Assembly: GCA_032622095.1 (NCBI GenBank)
Contig: CP136061.1
Coordinates: 261,736,077-261,800,076 of the forward strand
Origin: Siphonodentalium dalli
Lineage: Eukaryota; Mollusca; Scaphopoda; Gadilida; Siphonodentaliidae
Direction of reading: 5' to 3'
Length of the DNA stretch: 64,000 bases
This document shows positions 62,201 through 63,646 of the stretch, in pieces (position 1 is the first letter of the stretch; each line of letters begins with the position of its first letter). The notes below the pieces were generated by a model. The model did no database searches. It was not told the origin of the DNA and saw nothing but the letters and a program-made list of their open reading frames with translations. The position numbers and the translations under genes were made by a program.

Positions 62201-63582
62201 TAGATACTTAGCAGAATGAGGTCCCCATAGTGTGAATTTGGTGATGCTAGCCTGCTTTGCGGGGTAGCGTTACTAAATTCACCCTCTGGGGACCTCATTC
62301 TGGAAATGATAGACACAAAATACTCAGGCTTGCTGACAATGGCCATATTATTGTACTCTTAAACTGCTTTAAACACAAAATTATGTTGGAACTTGTGATT
62401 GAAGAAAGATAACTCTAATTTCTAATGCCACTACTGGAAGTTCAATGGGCCTCAGTGTCAGATCTTGTTGCTGCATACCACATTAGGGACGTTTTATGTG
62501 TTTGAGAAGCATTGAAGTGACCTTTGAGAAGCATTGAAGTGACCTTTGAGAAGCATGGAAGTGACCTTTGAGAAGTATTGAAGTGACCTTTGCATCCTGT
62601 AGACAGATACAGTAATACAGTAATAAATAAACTCTTTAACCACAGCAGAATTATGTGTAACTTTTCAGGATTTAGTCTGAAATATGGCTTGTTGCCATTC
62701 ATCGGAAAGCTCTCGTGGGAGAGCTTTCTGATGAATGGCAACAAGCCATATTTCCGACTAAATCCTGAAAAGTTACACATAATTCTGCTGTGGTTAAAGA
62801 GTCGATTAATTAGGGCATTACTGTACTTTATTATTACCAGAATGAATGTCATATAATATGTTAAAGATGGTCTATCTCTTCCAACAAGTTTTACATAGTT
62901 TCCGCTGGTGGTTGTATTTTACTTAAATTACATCATACATGTTTGATTGAATAATCACAAACTGTTGTGTCTTTCAGTTTTGAGAGGAGATATTTCCCGA
63001 CTGAGAAGGTGTACTGCCATAAACACAGTAAGTTATTGTTTTAACACTCTCATCTCTCGTATGTGTAAATGCACATGTCTCTTGATTTTCACTTAAGTTG
63101 TTTCTATGGTTCCAAGGTTTCAAACAATATAATTATGACACAGCGAGATGAAATCTTTACTATTAAAAACTGACATAAAAATATAGGGCAAATTTTTAAT
63201 AGGTCCTGCATATATTGTACATTGGGTAGACATTTAATAAATTAAAAAAAAAACCTATTTGAGTTGGATAGAAATCAAAATTAGTGAGACATTTTCGTAC
63301 ACTTTAACACGTTTACTGCCAACTACGAGTTGTCTCATATTTTGCATGTAATTGAATGGGCGTCGACAGTAAACATGTTAATATGGTCAACAAAAGCAAT
63401 GTGAAACACAATGACTCGCCTCTGTGGCTCGTTGACTATACCTTCTCATGGTCCACAATTTTTCCATATTCAACTGCAAGCCACACATTATATATATAAT
63501 ATTGTGTACTGTTTCAGGGCTCTGAGGGTCTAATCTCCCGATGTAAACCATTCAAGTACACGTATGAGAAGGAAATTGTCAT
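26378..63582 (+). CDS. CTU1: CTU1, cytosolic tRNA U34 2-thiolation protein 1 (partial, 9 exons)
   Basis: CTU1, working with CTU2, adenylates and thiolates the wobble uridine of tRNA-Lys, -Glu and -Gln, using sulfur delivered by URM1, in the cytosol. Joined exons 26378-26434, 50374-50497, 51416-51534, 53924-53980, 54782-54839, 61002-61079, 61538-61579, 62978-63027 and 63518-63582 give residues 1-217 without a stop, and all phases agree. Visible features: an N-terminal zinc-binding set (C5, C7, C8; C24, C27), the PP-loop SGGKDS (57-62, split by intron 2), [13 protein letters not shown] (86-98), YGWTMDA (122-128), the catalytic-type CTFC (139-142) and [15 protein letters not shown] (164-178). 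About a third of the protein, with the C-terminal zinc ribbon, is beyond the window. All introns are GT-AG. Exons 1 and 2 use a GTTTGT donor. Intron 1 is 23.9 kb. Several exon edges are duplicated in the introns. Confidence 0.96.
26435..26883 (+). other. CTU1 intron 1, first part
   Basis: Intron sequence with no recognised element. A short tetramer run of ACTCAGTCGGTCGACTCAG type lies near 26500. Confidence 0.5.
26884..27190. repeat. Quasi-palindromic AATGCCATTA/CTTAAG minisatellite
   Basis: About a dozen irregular units alternate CTTAAG-centred and CCATTA-centred palindromes (for example ATTACGCTTAAGCGTAAT). Most neighbouring units are self-complementary, so the region can form many alternative hairpins. 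Confidence 0.85.
27236..27688. mobile_element. Long-TIR foldback element
   Basis: Inverted repeats of about 120-140 bp: the left begins TAACGCCCGTAGAGATCATA, the right ends with its inverse. The arms share GGAACCTTATAAAGTC, AACACGGGGAATATAT and TGTTCCTTAATAATGTAC. No ORF. A TA target duplication is possible but not certain. Confidence 0.85.
27713..28250 (+). pseudogene. CR1/Jockey-like retrotransposon fragment
   Basis: Reads [20 protein letters not shown], then [31 protein letters not shown] and NNCVRLMNN, then a frame change. [10 protein letters not shown] near 28210-28240 is the C-terminal landmark of these elements. It is 5' truncated, with at least two frame breaks. It lies in sense orientation within CTU1 intron 1. 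Confidence 0.85.
28252..28335. mobile_element. FB-9 fragment
   Basis: One hairpin only: GAATTTGGTGATGCTAGCC against GGATAGTGTCGCTAAATGCA. A 22-bp duplication of its left half precedes it. Confidence 0.7.
28467..28563. mobile_element. TTAA-5 MITE fragment
   Basis: Starts TTAACTCTTTCTATTC and carries the GAAAATGTTCAG / CTGAACATTTCCC stem. The right end is lost and a minisatellite follows. Confidence 0.8.
28575..28754. repeat. 36-bp minisatellite, 5 units
   Basis: Five units beginning TAATCCTTCATCATTACTAC, each with an ATATATGTACTATA tail. Confidence 0.95.
28790..29105. repeat. CCATAGTATGG dispersed repeat, copy 1
   Basis: Starts with the small palindrome CCATACCATAGTATGG, then TTGTCCGTCCATCTGTCC, then units with TCAGATCGGAACCAAATTTT and TTATGGCCCTTTTTCGACTT. 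The second copy is at 30247-30625; a partial one is at 32452-32660. Confidence 0.75.
29106..30246. other. CTU1 intron 1, mostly unassigned
   Basis: AT-rich. At 29297-29335 GGCTACTAGATAGCCGAAAG resembles the small stem motif seen at the 3' side of many Penelope-like elements, but no coding part is near. Nothing else seen. Confidence 0.4.
30247..30625. repeat. CCATAGTATGG dispersed repeat, copy 2
   Basis: Same order of blocks as 28790-29105, with two diverged internal units. Ends in a T13 run. Confidence 0.75.
30626..31445. other. CTU1 intron 1, nothing seen
   Basis: A 15-bp tandem (ATGTCAGCTTTGT) lies near 30770. No gene or element recognised. Confidence 0.4.
31446..32157. mobile_element. 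hAT-like foldback element with 8-bp target duplication
   Basis: GTATAGAA flanks both sides (31446-31453 and 32150-32157). The ends CACAGGGAGCAGGAATC and GATTCCTGCCCCCTGTG start and stop with the CAGGG/CCCTG typical of hAT elements. The arms pair imperfectly for over 200 bp. There is no transposase. Confidence 0.9.
32158..33431. other. CTU1 intron 1, one dispersed-repeat fragment
   Basis: 32452-32660 carries the 'gaaatttggtatgtgagtt ... gagttatggccctttgtgg' text of the CCATAGTATGG repeat. Near 32425, TACATGTACATGTA repeats form a small palindrome. The rest is unassigned. Confidence 0.5.
33432..33597. repeat. 43-bp minisatellite, 4 units
   Basis: Units begin CACTGTAGGCTGAGATATAA; the first is 37 bp, the other three 43 bp. 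The same unit head (ACACTGTAGGCTGG) recurs once at about 34606, after the TTAA-1 insertion. Confidence 0.9.
33627..34020. mobile_element. hAT-like MITE with 8-bp target duplication
   Basis: ATAGAACT flanks both sides. The ends CAGGGGCGCCGGAA and TTCCGGCGCCCCTG are inverted repeats of 14 bp. The body is 378 bp with G- and C-rich subterminal runs and no ORF. Confidence 0.92.
34145..34582. mobile_element. TTAA-1 MITE between 28-bp direct repeats
   Basis: The element is 34169-34558, with both TTAA sites and palindromes at 34322-34390 and 34460-34528. A 28-bp sequence running from TTAAGGCTTC through a T10 run to GCTTTTAA is present intact on both sides (34145-34172 and 34555-34582), far longer than the usual 4-bp duplication. 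Confidence 0.9.
34694..34899. repeat. ~70-bp GC-rich minisatellite, 3 units
   Basis: Units of 73, 69 and about 63 bp, each with GAGCGCCTGCGGCGCATAAG (which contains the palindrome GCGCCTGCGGCGC) and GGTGGTGAGTGGGT. Confidence 0.92.
34899..35052. mobile_element. PAL-TA palindrome element, left arm shortened
   Basis: The inner arms AGTCGGAAATATGGCTTGTT and inverse meet at CTCTCACTGAGAG. Only the right outer arm (GATTATTTAGGGCATTACTG) is present. Confidence 0.88.
35104..36203. repeat. GGGGGTATAC dispersed repeat split by a hAT element
   Basis: The left part 35104-35223 (GGGGGGTATACAGGATTGAC, CCGTCTGTCTGTCCGTCC, GATCTAAATGAAATTTGG) continues after the insertion at 36039 with 'ttcaaaagaggg' and TCTTTGTTTATCTGGAAA. 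The uninterrupted relative is at 59918-60530. Confidence 0.8.
35216..36038. mobile_element. hAT-like foldback element with 8-bp target duplication
   Basis: GTTTGGAT is duplicated at 35216-35223 and 36031-36038. The ends CAGGCTTGTCAA and TTGACAAGCCTG are perfect inverted repeats, followed inward by many GGTACCGGTACC palindromes. A second internal palindrome (35703-35848, with GATTGTTGTGG and CATACATGCATTAG) sits within. It inserted into the dispersed repeat at 35104. Confidence 0.93.
36204..36343. mobile_element. TTAA-5 MITE
   Basis: Stem GGGAAATGTTCAGATAATAA against its inverse, ending ACTATACAAAGGGTTAA. The left TTAA is decayed. Confidence 0.8.
36349..36576. mobile_element. TTAA-3 MITE with one 69-bp hairpin
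   Basis: TTAA at both sides; left end CCCTTTGAGTGCCAGG, right end CCTAGCACTAAAAGGG. It holds the same 69-bp palindrome as TTAA-1 (36400-36468), including the flanking CCCTGTGCC and GGCCTAA. It lies 5 bp from the TTAA-5 copy to its left. Confidence 0.92.
36632..37437. mobile_element. GACCAG-family element split by TTAA-6
   Basis: The left end GACCAGCCAAGAG and right end CTCTTGGCTGGTC are inverted repeats. Inside, 'agggagaagt' blocks face each other. TTAA-6 sits inside at 36845-37297. Confidence 0.82.
36845..37297. mobile_element. TTAA-6 MITE nested in a GACCAG element
   Basis: TTAA on both sides; right end CGGATTGAGTACCTTTAA, left end diverged (AAGATGCATAATCTGA). Very similar to 23864-24313. 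Confidence 0.88.
37438..37760. other. CTU1 intron 1, nothing seen
   Basis: No feature recognised. Confidence 0.4.
37761..37840. mobile_element. TTAA-2 left-end fragment
   Basis: GGGTTAATCCTGATTGGAGC, then CTCTTATATATGCGAGTCTC. It is cut at the start of the 68-bp array. Confidence 0.75.
37841..39366. repeat. 68-bp satellite array with tetrameric higher-order repeat
   Basis: About 22 units of 66-68 bp, each with GTATAGAAAGGGTTGAACTT and CTGAACATTTCC, that is, the right half of the TTAA-5 element. The left part is uniform (TATGAGATAATT type). From about 38400 the unit types run CTCAGG, CTCAGG (with TTAATATC), TATGAG, TATGGG in fixed order, about 270 bp per set, three or more times. Confidence 0.95.
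39496..39641. mobile_element. PAL-TA element, internally deleted
   Basis: Both outer ends (TACAGTAATGCCC, GGGCATTACTGTA) are present. The left arm jumps from CTTAACCACAG to GAGAGCTTTCCGATGAATGG, so part of that arm is missing. Confidence 0.88.
39642..40362. repeat. CTU1 intron 1, one ~180-bp duplication
   Basis: ATATGGTCGCTGTAAATAAT at 40119 and ATATGGTCCATGTAAATAAT at 40299 begin two copies sharing AAGTTTTAAAATAGC. Nothing else seen. Confidence 0.55.
40363..40745. mobile_element. GACCAG element with nested PAL-TA
   Basis: Left end GACCAGCTCAGAGGG. The PAL-TA copy at 40454-40592 interrupts it. Its GGTGTTCTTACTCAGTATAA segment corresponds to one or two units of the big array at 52157-52900. 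The right end is decayed. Confidence 0.75.
40746..41280. other. CTU1 intron 1, nothing seen
   Basis: No feature recognised. Confidence 0.4.
41281..41415. repeat. AT-rich inverted/direct repeat
   Basis: GAACATAATATTTTATT faces AATATTATGTTC, and 'tgcatgaaataaaataaaat' occurs twice. Confidence 0.7.
41416..42884. repeat. CTU1 intron 1, one short repeat
   Basis: About 42040-42180 resembles 50995-51110 (both hold AAAGCCAC, 'aataatattcgctttt' and 'tcaaaatag'). The remainder is unassigned. Confidence 0.45.
42885..43115. repeat. GGT-family element
   Basis: Shares CAGTAATTAGTGGGA, GGCCATCAGTTGGATA and a G-rich run with 11580 and 46540. Confidence 0.6.
43116..43591. other. CTU1 intron 1, nothing seen
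   Basis: No feature recognised. Confidence 0.4.
43592..44578. repeat. Composite ACTTATGGGCATACATT satellite
   Basis: A 20-bp core (AACTTATGGGCATACATTKT) repeats over 40 times. Three linkers mark domains: short TTT/TGT joins, a GTTGATTT join (right end) and an AAGACTGGTGGCATTTTAGT join at irregular intervals. All frames are artefactually open. Confidence 0.95.
44605..44921. mobile_element. TTAA-2 MITE with internal insertion
   Basis: Both TTAA sites are intact; ends CCCTTCCATGACTGG and CCCATCATGAAAGGG. A left hairpin (GAGTCTCCTATAGGGAGCCTC) and a right inverse hairpin (AGGCTCCCTATGGGAGACTC) are present. The right hairpin's arm is split by about 65 bp (AAAAGCGTTTTAGAGC...). Confidence 0.88.
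45011..45333. mobile_element. FB-9 foldback element
   Basis: Ends CAAGCCTAGATATAGTGTG and CACTATATCCAGGATTG. The left end has a short triplication of 'tggatatagtgtgcc'. The hairpins are shortened, the second to GAGGGTGAATTGACC. Confidence 0.78.
45341..45529. mobile_element. PAL-TA palindrome element
   Basis: Arms of about 90 bp meet at GCTCCTGAGAGC. The right outer end is lost after GTGGTTAAGGA. It lies 7 bp from an FB-9 copy. Confidence 0.88.
45530..45615. other. Spacer, nothing seen
   Basis: No feature recognised. Confidence 0.4.
45616..46386. repeat. 35-bp satellite, about 22 units
   Basis: Nearly identical 35-bp units (ACACCACGCCAAACAATATT in each). Only a few single-base variants (AACTCC, ATCAGA) are seen, so the array is young or homogenised. 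Confidence 0.97.
46387..46539. other. CTU1 intron 1, AT-rich
   Basis: Nothing recognised. Confidence 0.4.
46540..46895. repeat. GGT-family element, inverted
   Basis: Same family as 42885, inverted, with G11, CAACTGATGGTCATTTCAGA and CCACCTTGATGAAATTTCCA. Confidence 0.6.
46896..47151. mobile_element. TTAA-2 right-end fragment
   Basis: 47095-47148 reads TTGGCACAGGGTTTTCGC through CTCCAGTCATTAAAGGGTTAA, the right end of TTAA-2. The rest is unassigned. Confidence 0.7.
47152..47850. repeat. 480-bp-spaced segmental duplication
   Basis: 47152-47315 and 47632-47795 are about 95% alike (AACATTGAAGAACTGATTCT through AACCTTGTGTCCCTTTT). The last 60 bp is repeated again in tandem at 47790-47850. Confidence 0.9.
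47851..48257. repeat. Duplicated segment, copy 1
   Basis: 47968-48245 matches 49227-49520 (GGGGTTGTCAGGGGTCA / GGGGTCGTCAGGGGTCA, GAAACAATCCCCTGG, GATATCATTGCTGGCTGCTC). Both keep a partly open frame, but no domain is recognised. Confidence 0.85.
48258..48660. mobile_element. GACCAG element with 40-bp minisatellite
   Basis: Left end GACCAGCCAAGAGG; right part GGAGAAGATAACTCCCAAGTC. Three 40-bp units starting TACACCCCAACATCACCCTT lie at 48344-48463. Confidence 0.82.
48748..49192. mobile_element. FB-9 foldback element
   Basis: Ends CAAGCCTGAGTTTAGTGTG and CACACTAAACTCAGGATT. Hairpins lie at about 48785-48870 and 49075-49170. No clear target duplication. Confidence 0.88.
49193..49620. repeat. 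Duplicated segment, copy 2
   Basis: 49227-49520 is the partner of 47968-48245. Confidence 0.85.
49621..49705. mobile_element. TTAA-2 left-end fragment
   Basis: TTTAACCCTCTTATGACGGG, then GCCAGTGCATTCTCTTATAT and GCGAGTCTCAC. Truncated. Confidence 0.75.
49706..50373. other. CTU1 intron 1, 3' end
   Basis: A G11 run at 50060. The acceptor is TTATTTTATTTCAG. Nothing else seen. Confidence 0.5.
50374..50497 (+). CDS. CTU1: CTU1 exon 2
   Basis: 124 bp, residues 20 to the first base of codon 61: [14 protein letters not shown] (second zinc-binding cysteine pair) through VAIGASGGK, the start of the PP-loop. Phase 0 in, phase 1 out; donor GTTTGT. Confidence 0.96.
50531..50992. mobile_element. FB-9 foldback element in CTU1 intron 2
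   Basis: Ends AAGCCTTAGTTTAGTG and CAATAAACTCAGGATTG, flanked by GTCGGAAAC and GCCAGAAAC (9 bp, two mismatches). It starts only 34 bp after the exon 2 splice donor. The inner arms of both hairpins are well kept. Confidence 0.9.
50993..51415. mobile_element. Intron 2 remainder with a GACCAG right-end fragment
   Basis: 51300-51350 reads GGGAGAAGTGACTTCTCCCA then CTTCTAGGCTGGTCC, a GACCAG-family end. 50995-51110 resembles 42040-42180. Confidence 0.6.
51416..51534 (+). CDS. CTU1: CTU1 exon 3
   Basis: 119 bp. Completes the PP-loop ([12 protein letters not shown]) and carries [18 protein letters not shown]. Phase 1 in, phase 0 out; donor GTATGT. Confidence 0.97.
51547..51582. repeat. Partial copy of CTU1 exon 3 inside intron 3
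   Basis: 36 bp matching exon positions 51459-51494 with four mismatches (shared core TACGGACTCAACCTCAT), lying 12 bp after the exon end. Confidence 0.9.
51613..51877. mobile_element. TTAA-2 MITE with two hairpins
   Basis: TTAA on both sides; ends CTCTTTCATGATGGG and GGTCATGGAAGGG. Hairpin 1 has GAGTTTCCCATAGGGAGCCTC; hairpin 2 has GAAGCTCCCTTTGGGAGACTC in reverse orientation. Confidence 0.9.
51878..52015. other. Intron 3, nothing seen
   Basis: No feature recognised. Confidence 0.4.
52016..52994. mobile_element. GACCAG element enlarged by a 21/24-bp array
   Basis: The ends AGGGATCAGCTGAGAGG and CCTCTAGGTTGGTCACT pair imperfectly, with GGGAGAAGTGACTTCTC inside. The body is almost entirely the tandem array at 52157-52900. 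Confidence 0.8.
52157..52900. repeat. 21/24-bp satellite, ~33 units
   Basis: GTTCTTACTCACTATAAT is constant; units differ by one or two extra triplets (AAT, GAT), giving lengths of 21 and 24 bp. The long and short types recur in blocks. Since all lengths are multiples of three, long frames are open on both strands; they are not genes. Confidence 0.97.
53133..53379. mobile_element. TTAA-3 MITE with one 69-bp hairpin
   Basis: TTAA on both sides; ends CCCTTTGAGTGCCAGGTCG and CCTGGCACTCAAAGGG. The palindrome at 53183-53251 is identical in layout to that in TTAA-1. A long T run follows it. Confidence 0.93.
53422..53475. repeat. Left copy of the CTU1 exon 4 acceptor region
   Basis: TTCCTTTTCAGACTGGTAAG here matches TTCCTTTTCAGACTGTTAAG at exon 4 (53914-53933). 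'TAGTCATT' precedes both. What follows does not encode CTU1, so this is a decoy copy on the other side of the Penelope fragment. Confidence 0.8.
53520..53897 (+). pseudogene. Penelope-like element fragment (GIY-YIG endonuclease domain)
   Basis: Translation gives [15 protein letters not shown], then [15 protein letters not shown] and [20 protein letters not shown], then [13 protein letters not shown], and after a frame shift near 53778 a TLTPLGLN ending and a stop. The paired CxxxN-VYL-C-x2-C, YVGET and R...H pattern is the GIY-YIG endonuclease of Penelope-like retroelements. The reverse transcriptase part is absent. The fragment ends about 25 bp before CTU1 exon 4, in sense orientation. Confidence 0.85.
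53924..53980 (+). CDS. CTU1: CTU1 exon 4
   Basis: 57 bp, residues [19 protein letters not shown], phase 0 at both sides; donor GTATGT. Homologous to the segment before the [D/E]L[Y/F]GWTMD motif. Confidence 0.92.
53981..54049. other. Intron 4 start
   Basis: Nothing recognised. Confidence 0.5.
54050..54438. mobile_element. TTAA-1 MITE, inverted orientation
   Basis: TTAA on both sides; palindromes at 54080-54148 and 54217-54285. The long arm is at the right (ends GGCCGGTTTGTTGGG). Confidence 0.93.
54439..54781. other. Intron 4, 3' part
   Basis: Just before the acceptor, 54735-54772 holds CTGAAGAGAGACTTCAAC and AATCGAAACGTTTG, a stem motif like those near the 3' ends of Penelope-like elements. 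The acceptor is TTTGTAAATTTCAG. Confidence 0.45.
54782..54839 (+). CDS. CTU1: CTU1 exon 5
   Basis: 58 bp, residues [19 protein letters not shown] plus the first base of the C139 codon. Phase 0 in, phase 1 out; donor GTGAGT. Confidence 0.95.
54831..55010. repeat. 35-bp tandem repeat that starts in CTU1 exon 5
   Basis: Five units start AAAATAACT. Unit 1 spans the exon 5 end and its donor (AACTGTGAGTTATT); units 2-5 read AACTGAGTTATT, lacking the TG that makes the donor. Each continues ATTATAGTGTGG with a G-rich tail. Confidence 0.92.
55011..55790 (-). pseudogene. Non-LTR retrotransposon C-terminal remnant
   Basis: On the minus strand, [19 protein letters not shown] (near 55680-55730), then a [20 protein letters not shown] segment, then [20 protein letters not shown] with [20 protein letters not shown]. 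The last is the C-terminal zinc-knuckle region of invertebrate non-LTR elements (R-x-H-x-L-x-IE-x-G, C-x2-C, HFLF-x-C-P). Frame shifts separate the parts. Confidence 0.8.
55791..56075. other. Intron 5, nothing seen
   Basis: No feature recognised. Confidence 0.4.
56076..56398. mobile_element. TTAA-1 MITE with both hairpins deleted
   Basis: Both TTAA ends are intact (CCCTTTACTCAACA / TGTTGGGTAAAGGG). The first palindrome is cut to GCGAGTCGACCTAGAATGC and the second to GGCCAATGCATTGGC, so both lost their stems. Confidence 0.92.
56399..56495. mobile_element. TTAA-4 MITE, complete
   Basis: TTAA at 56399-56402 and 56492-56495. GGGAGCCTCACACAGA faces TCTATGTGGGGCTC, with GAGTGTCGTCTGCTC between. 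It abuts TTAA-1 on the left without a gap. Confidence 0.8.
56492..56608. mobile_element. TTAA-5 MITE, short
   Basis: Shares its left TTAA with the TTAA-4 element; right end TTTAGTACAGAAATGGTTAA. The stem GGGAAATGTTCAGATAATAA is intact. Confidence 0.85.
56609..56761. other. Intron 5, nothing seen
   Basis: No feature recognised. Confidence 0.4.
56762..57144. mobile_element. FB-9 foldback element, left hairpin deleted
   Basis: Ends AAGCCTGAATTTAGTGTG and CACACTAAGCTCAGACTTG, flanked by AATGGTTCC and TATGGTTCC. The left hairpin lost most of its 5' stem. Confidence 0.87.
57145..58009. other. Intron 5, nothing seen
   Basis: No gene or named repeat recognised. Confidence 0.4.
58010..59065. repeat. 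55-bp satellite, about 19 units
   Basis: Units contain CTTAAAGTGATATGAAACAC and GGTGATCAAATAGAAATGGA. Variants (CGGTATGG / CAGTAGGG, one-base and TG/TA deletions) recur together: a block of about four units near 58135-58310 is repeated at 58375-58545. Confidence 0.95.
59066..59440. other. Intron 5, nothing seen
   Basis: No feature recognised. Confidence 0.4.
59441..59578. repeat. 27-bp minisatellite, 5 units
   Basis: Units of TTTAGATGTTGAGAATTTAT plus ATAGGCC or ATCGGCC. The last unit leads into the retroelement copy. Confidence 0.95.
59579..59775 (-). pseudogene. Second copy of the non-LTR remnant's middle
   Basis: Matches 55598-55795 over about 190 bp (TTATTATTGCGAGGGATCTT, GGGGAAAGCTTATTTA, CATTCAGAATTGTTTTAATG). 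It encodes the KTILNGRLY region on the minus strand. Confidence 0.82.
59776..59917. other. Intron 5, nothing seen
   Basis: No feature recognised. Confidence 0.4.
59918..60530. repeat. GGGGGTATAC dispersed repeat, uninterrupted
   Basis: GGGGGGGGTATACTGGATTA, ATCCGTCCGTCAGG, then three to four diverged ~140-bp units with CTCAACCATGTGTTATC, GATCTCGATGAAATTT and CCTCTTTGTTTATCTGAAAA. Relative of 35104-36203. Confidence 0.8.
60531..61001. repeat. Intron 5, 3' end with GGT-family fragment
   Basis: 60800-60965 carries CATCAGTTGGAATTTTCAGA and GGTTGGAAATTTCCAATAG of the GGT family. The acceptor is TTTTTCCTTTCAG. Confidence 0.55.
61002..61079 (+). CDS. CTU1: CTU1 exon 6
   Basis: 78 bp, C139 to G165: [20 protein letters not shown] then VEKIVT. 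Carries C142 of the CxxC pair needed for sulfur transfer in this family. Phase 1 in, phase 1 out. Confidence 0.96.
61080..61537. other. Intron 6
   Basis: AT-rich intron with no named repeat. GT-AG (GTAACC / TTTTTTTTCAG). Confidence 0.6.
61538..61579 (+). CDS. CTU1: CTU1 exon 7
   Basis: 42 bp, [14 protein letters not shown], the second nucleotide-binding signature of the family. Phase 1 in, phase 1 out; donor GTGAGT. Confidence 0.96.
61580..61910. other. Intron 7, first part
   Basis: Nothing recognised. Confidence 0.4.
61911..62332. mobile_element. FB-9 foldback element
   Basis: Left end shortened (TTGAGATTAGTGTGCC), right end CAAAATACTCAGGCTTG. Flanks CTGACTGT and CTGACAAT may be the decayed target duplication. 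Both hairpins are well kept (61945-62030, 62215-62300). Confidence 0.87.
62333..62504. other. Intron 7, nothing seen
   Basis: No feature recognised. Confidence 0.4.
62505..62592. repeat. 22-bp minisatellite, 4 units
   Basis: Units TTTGAGAAGCATTGAAGTGA plus CC, with single-base variants. Confidence 0.93.
62608..62825. mobile_element. PAL-TA palindrome element, full length (218 bp)
   Basis: Ends TACAGTAATACAGTAATAAA and GGGCATTACTGTA. The ~100-bp arms meet at GCTCTCGTGGGAGAGC, so almost the whole element is one stem. Confidence 0.92.
62826..62977. other. Intron 7, 3' end
   Basis: Acceptor TTGTGTCTTTCAG. Confidence 0.5.
62978..63027 (+). CDS. CTU1: CTU1 exon 8
   Basis: 50 bp, residues I179 to T195: [17 protein letters not shown]. 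Phase 1 in, phase 0 out; donor GTAAGT. Confidence 0.94.
63028..63517. other. Intron 8
   Basis: No named repeat. GT-AG. Confidence 0.6.
63518..63582 (+). CDS. CTU1: CTU1 exon 9 (last one in the window)
   Basis: 65 bp: [20 protein letters not shown] then V and two bases of the next codon. Phase 0 in, phase 2 out; donor GTAAGT. Matches the RCRPL-x5-KEV block of the family. No further exon is seen before 64000. Confidence 0.94.
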
Positions 63583-63646
63583 GTAAGTACACATATGAGA
63601 AAGAGATTGTCATGTATGTACACGTATCAGAAAGAGATTGTCATGT
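63554..63646. repeat. 31-bp tandem repeat spanning the exon 9 donor, 3 units
   Basis: Units start AAGTACACGTATGAGAAGG (or close) and end TTGTCATGT. Unit 1 is exon 9 plus its donor; units 2 and 3 are intronic. Each unit end makes a potential GT donor (GTAAGT, GTATGT, GTTAGT). Confidence 0.93.
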
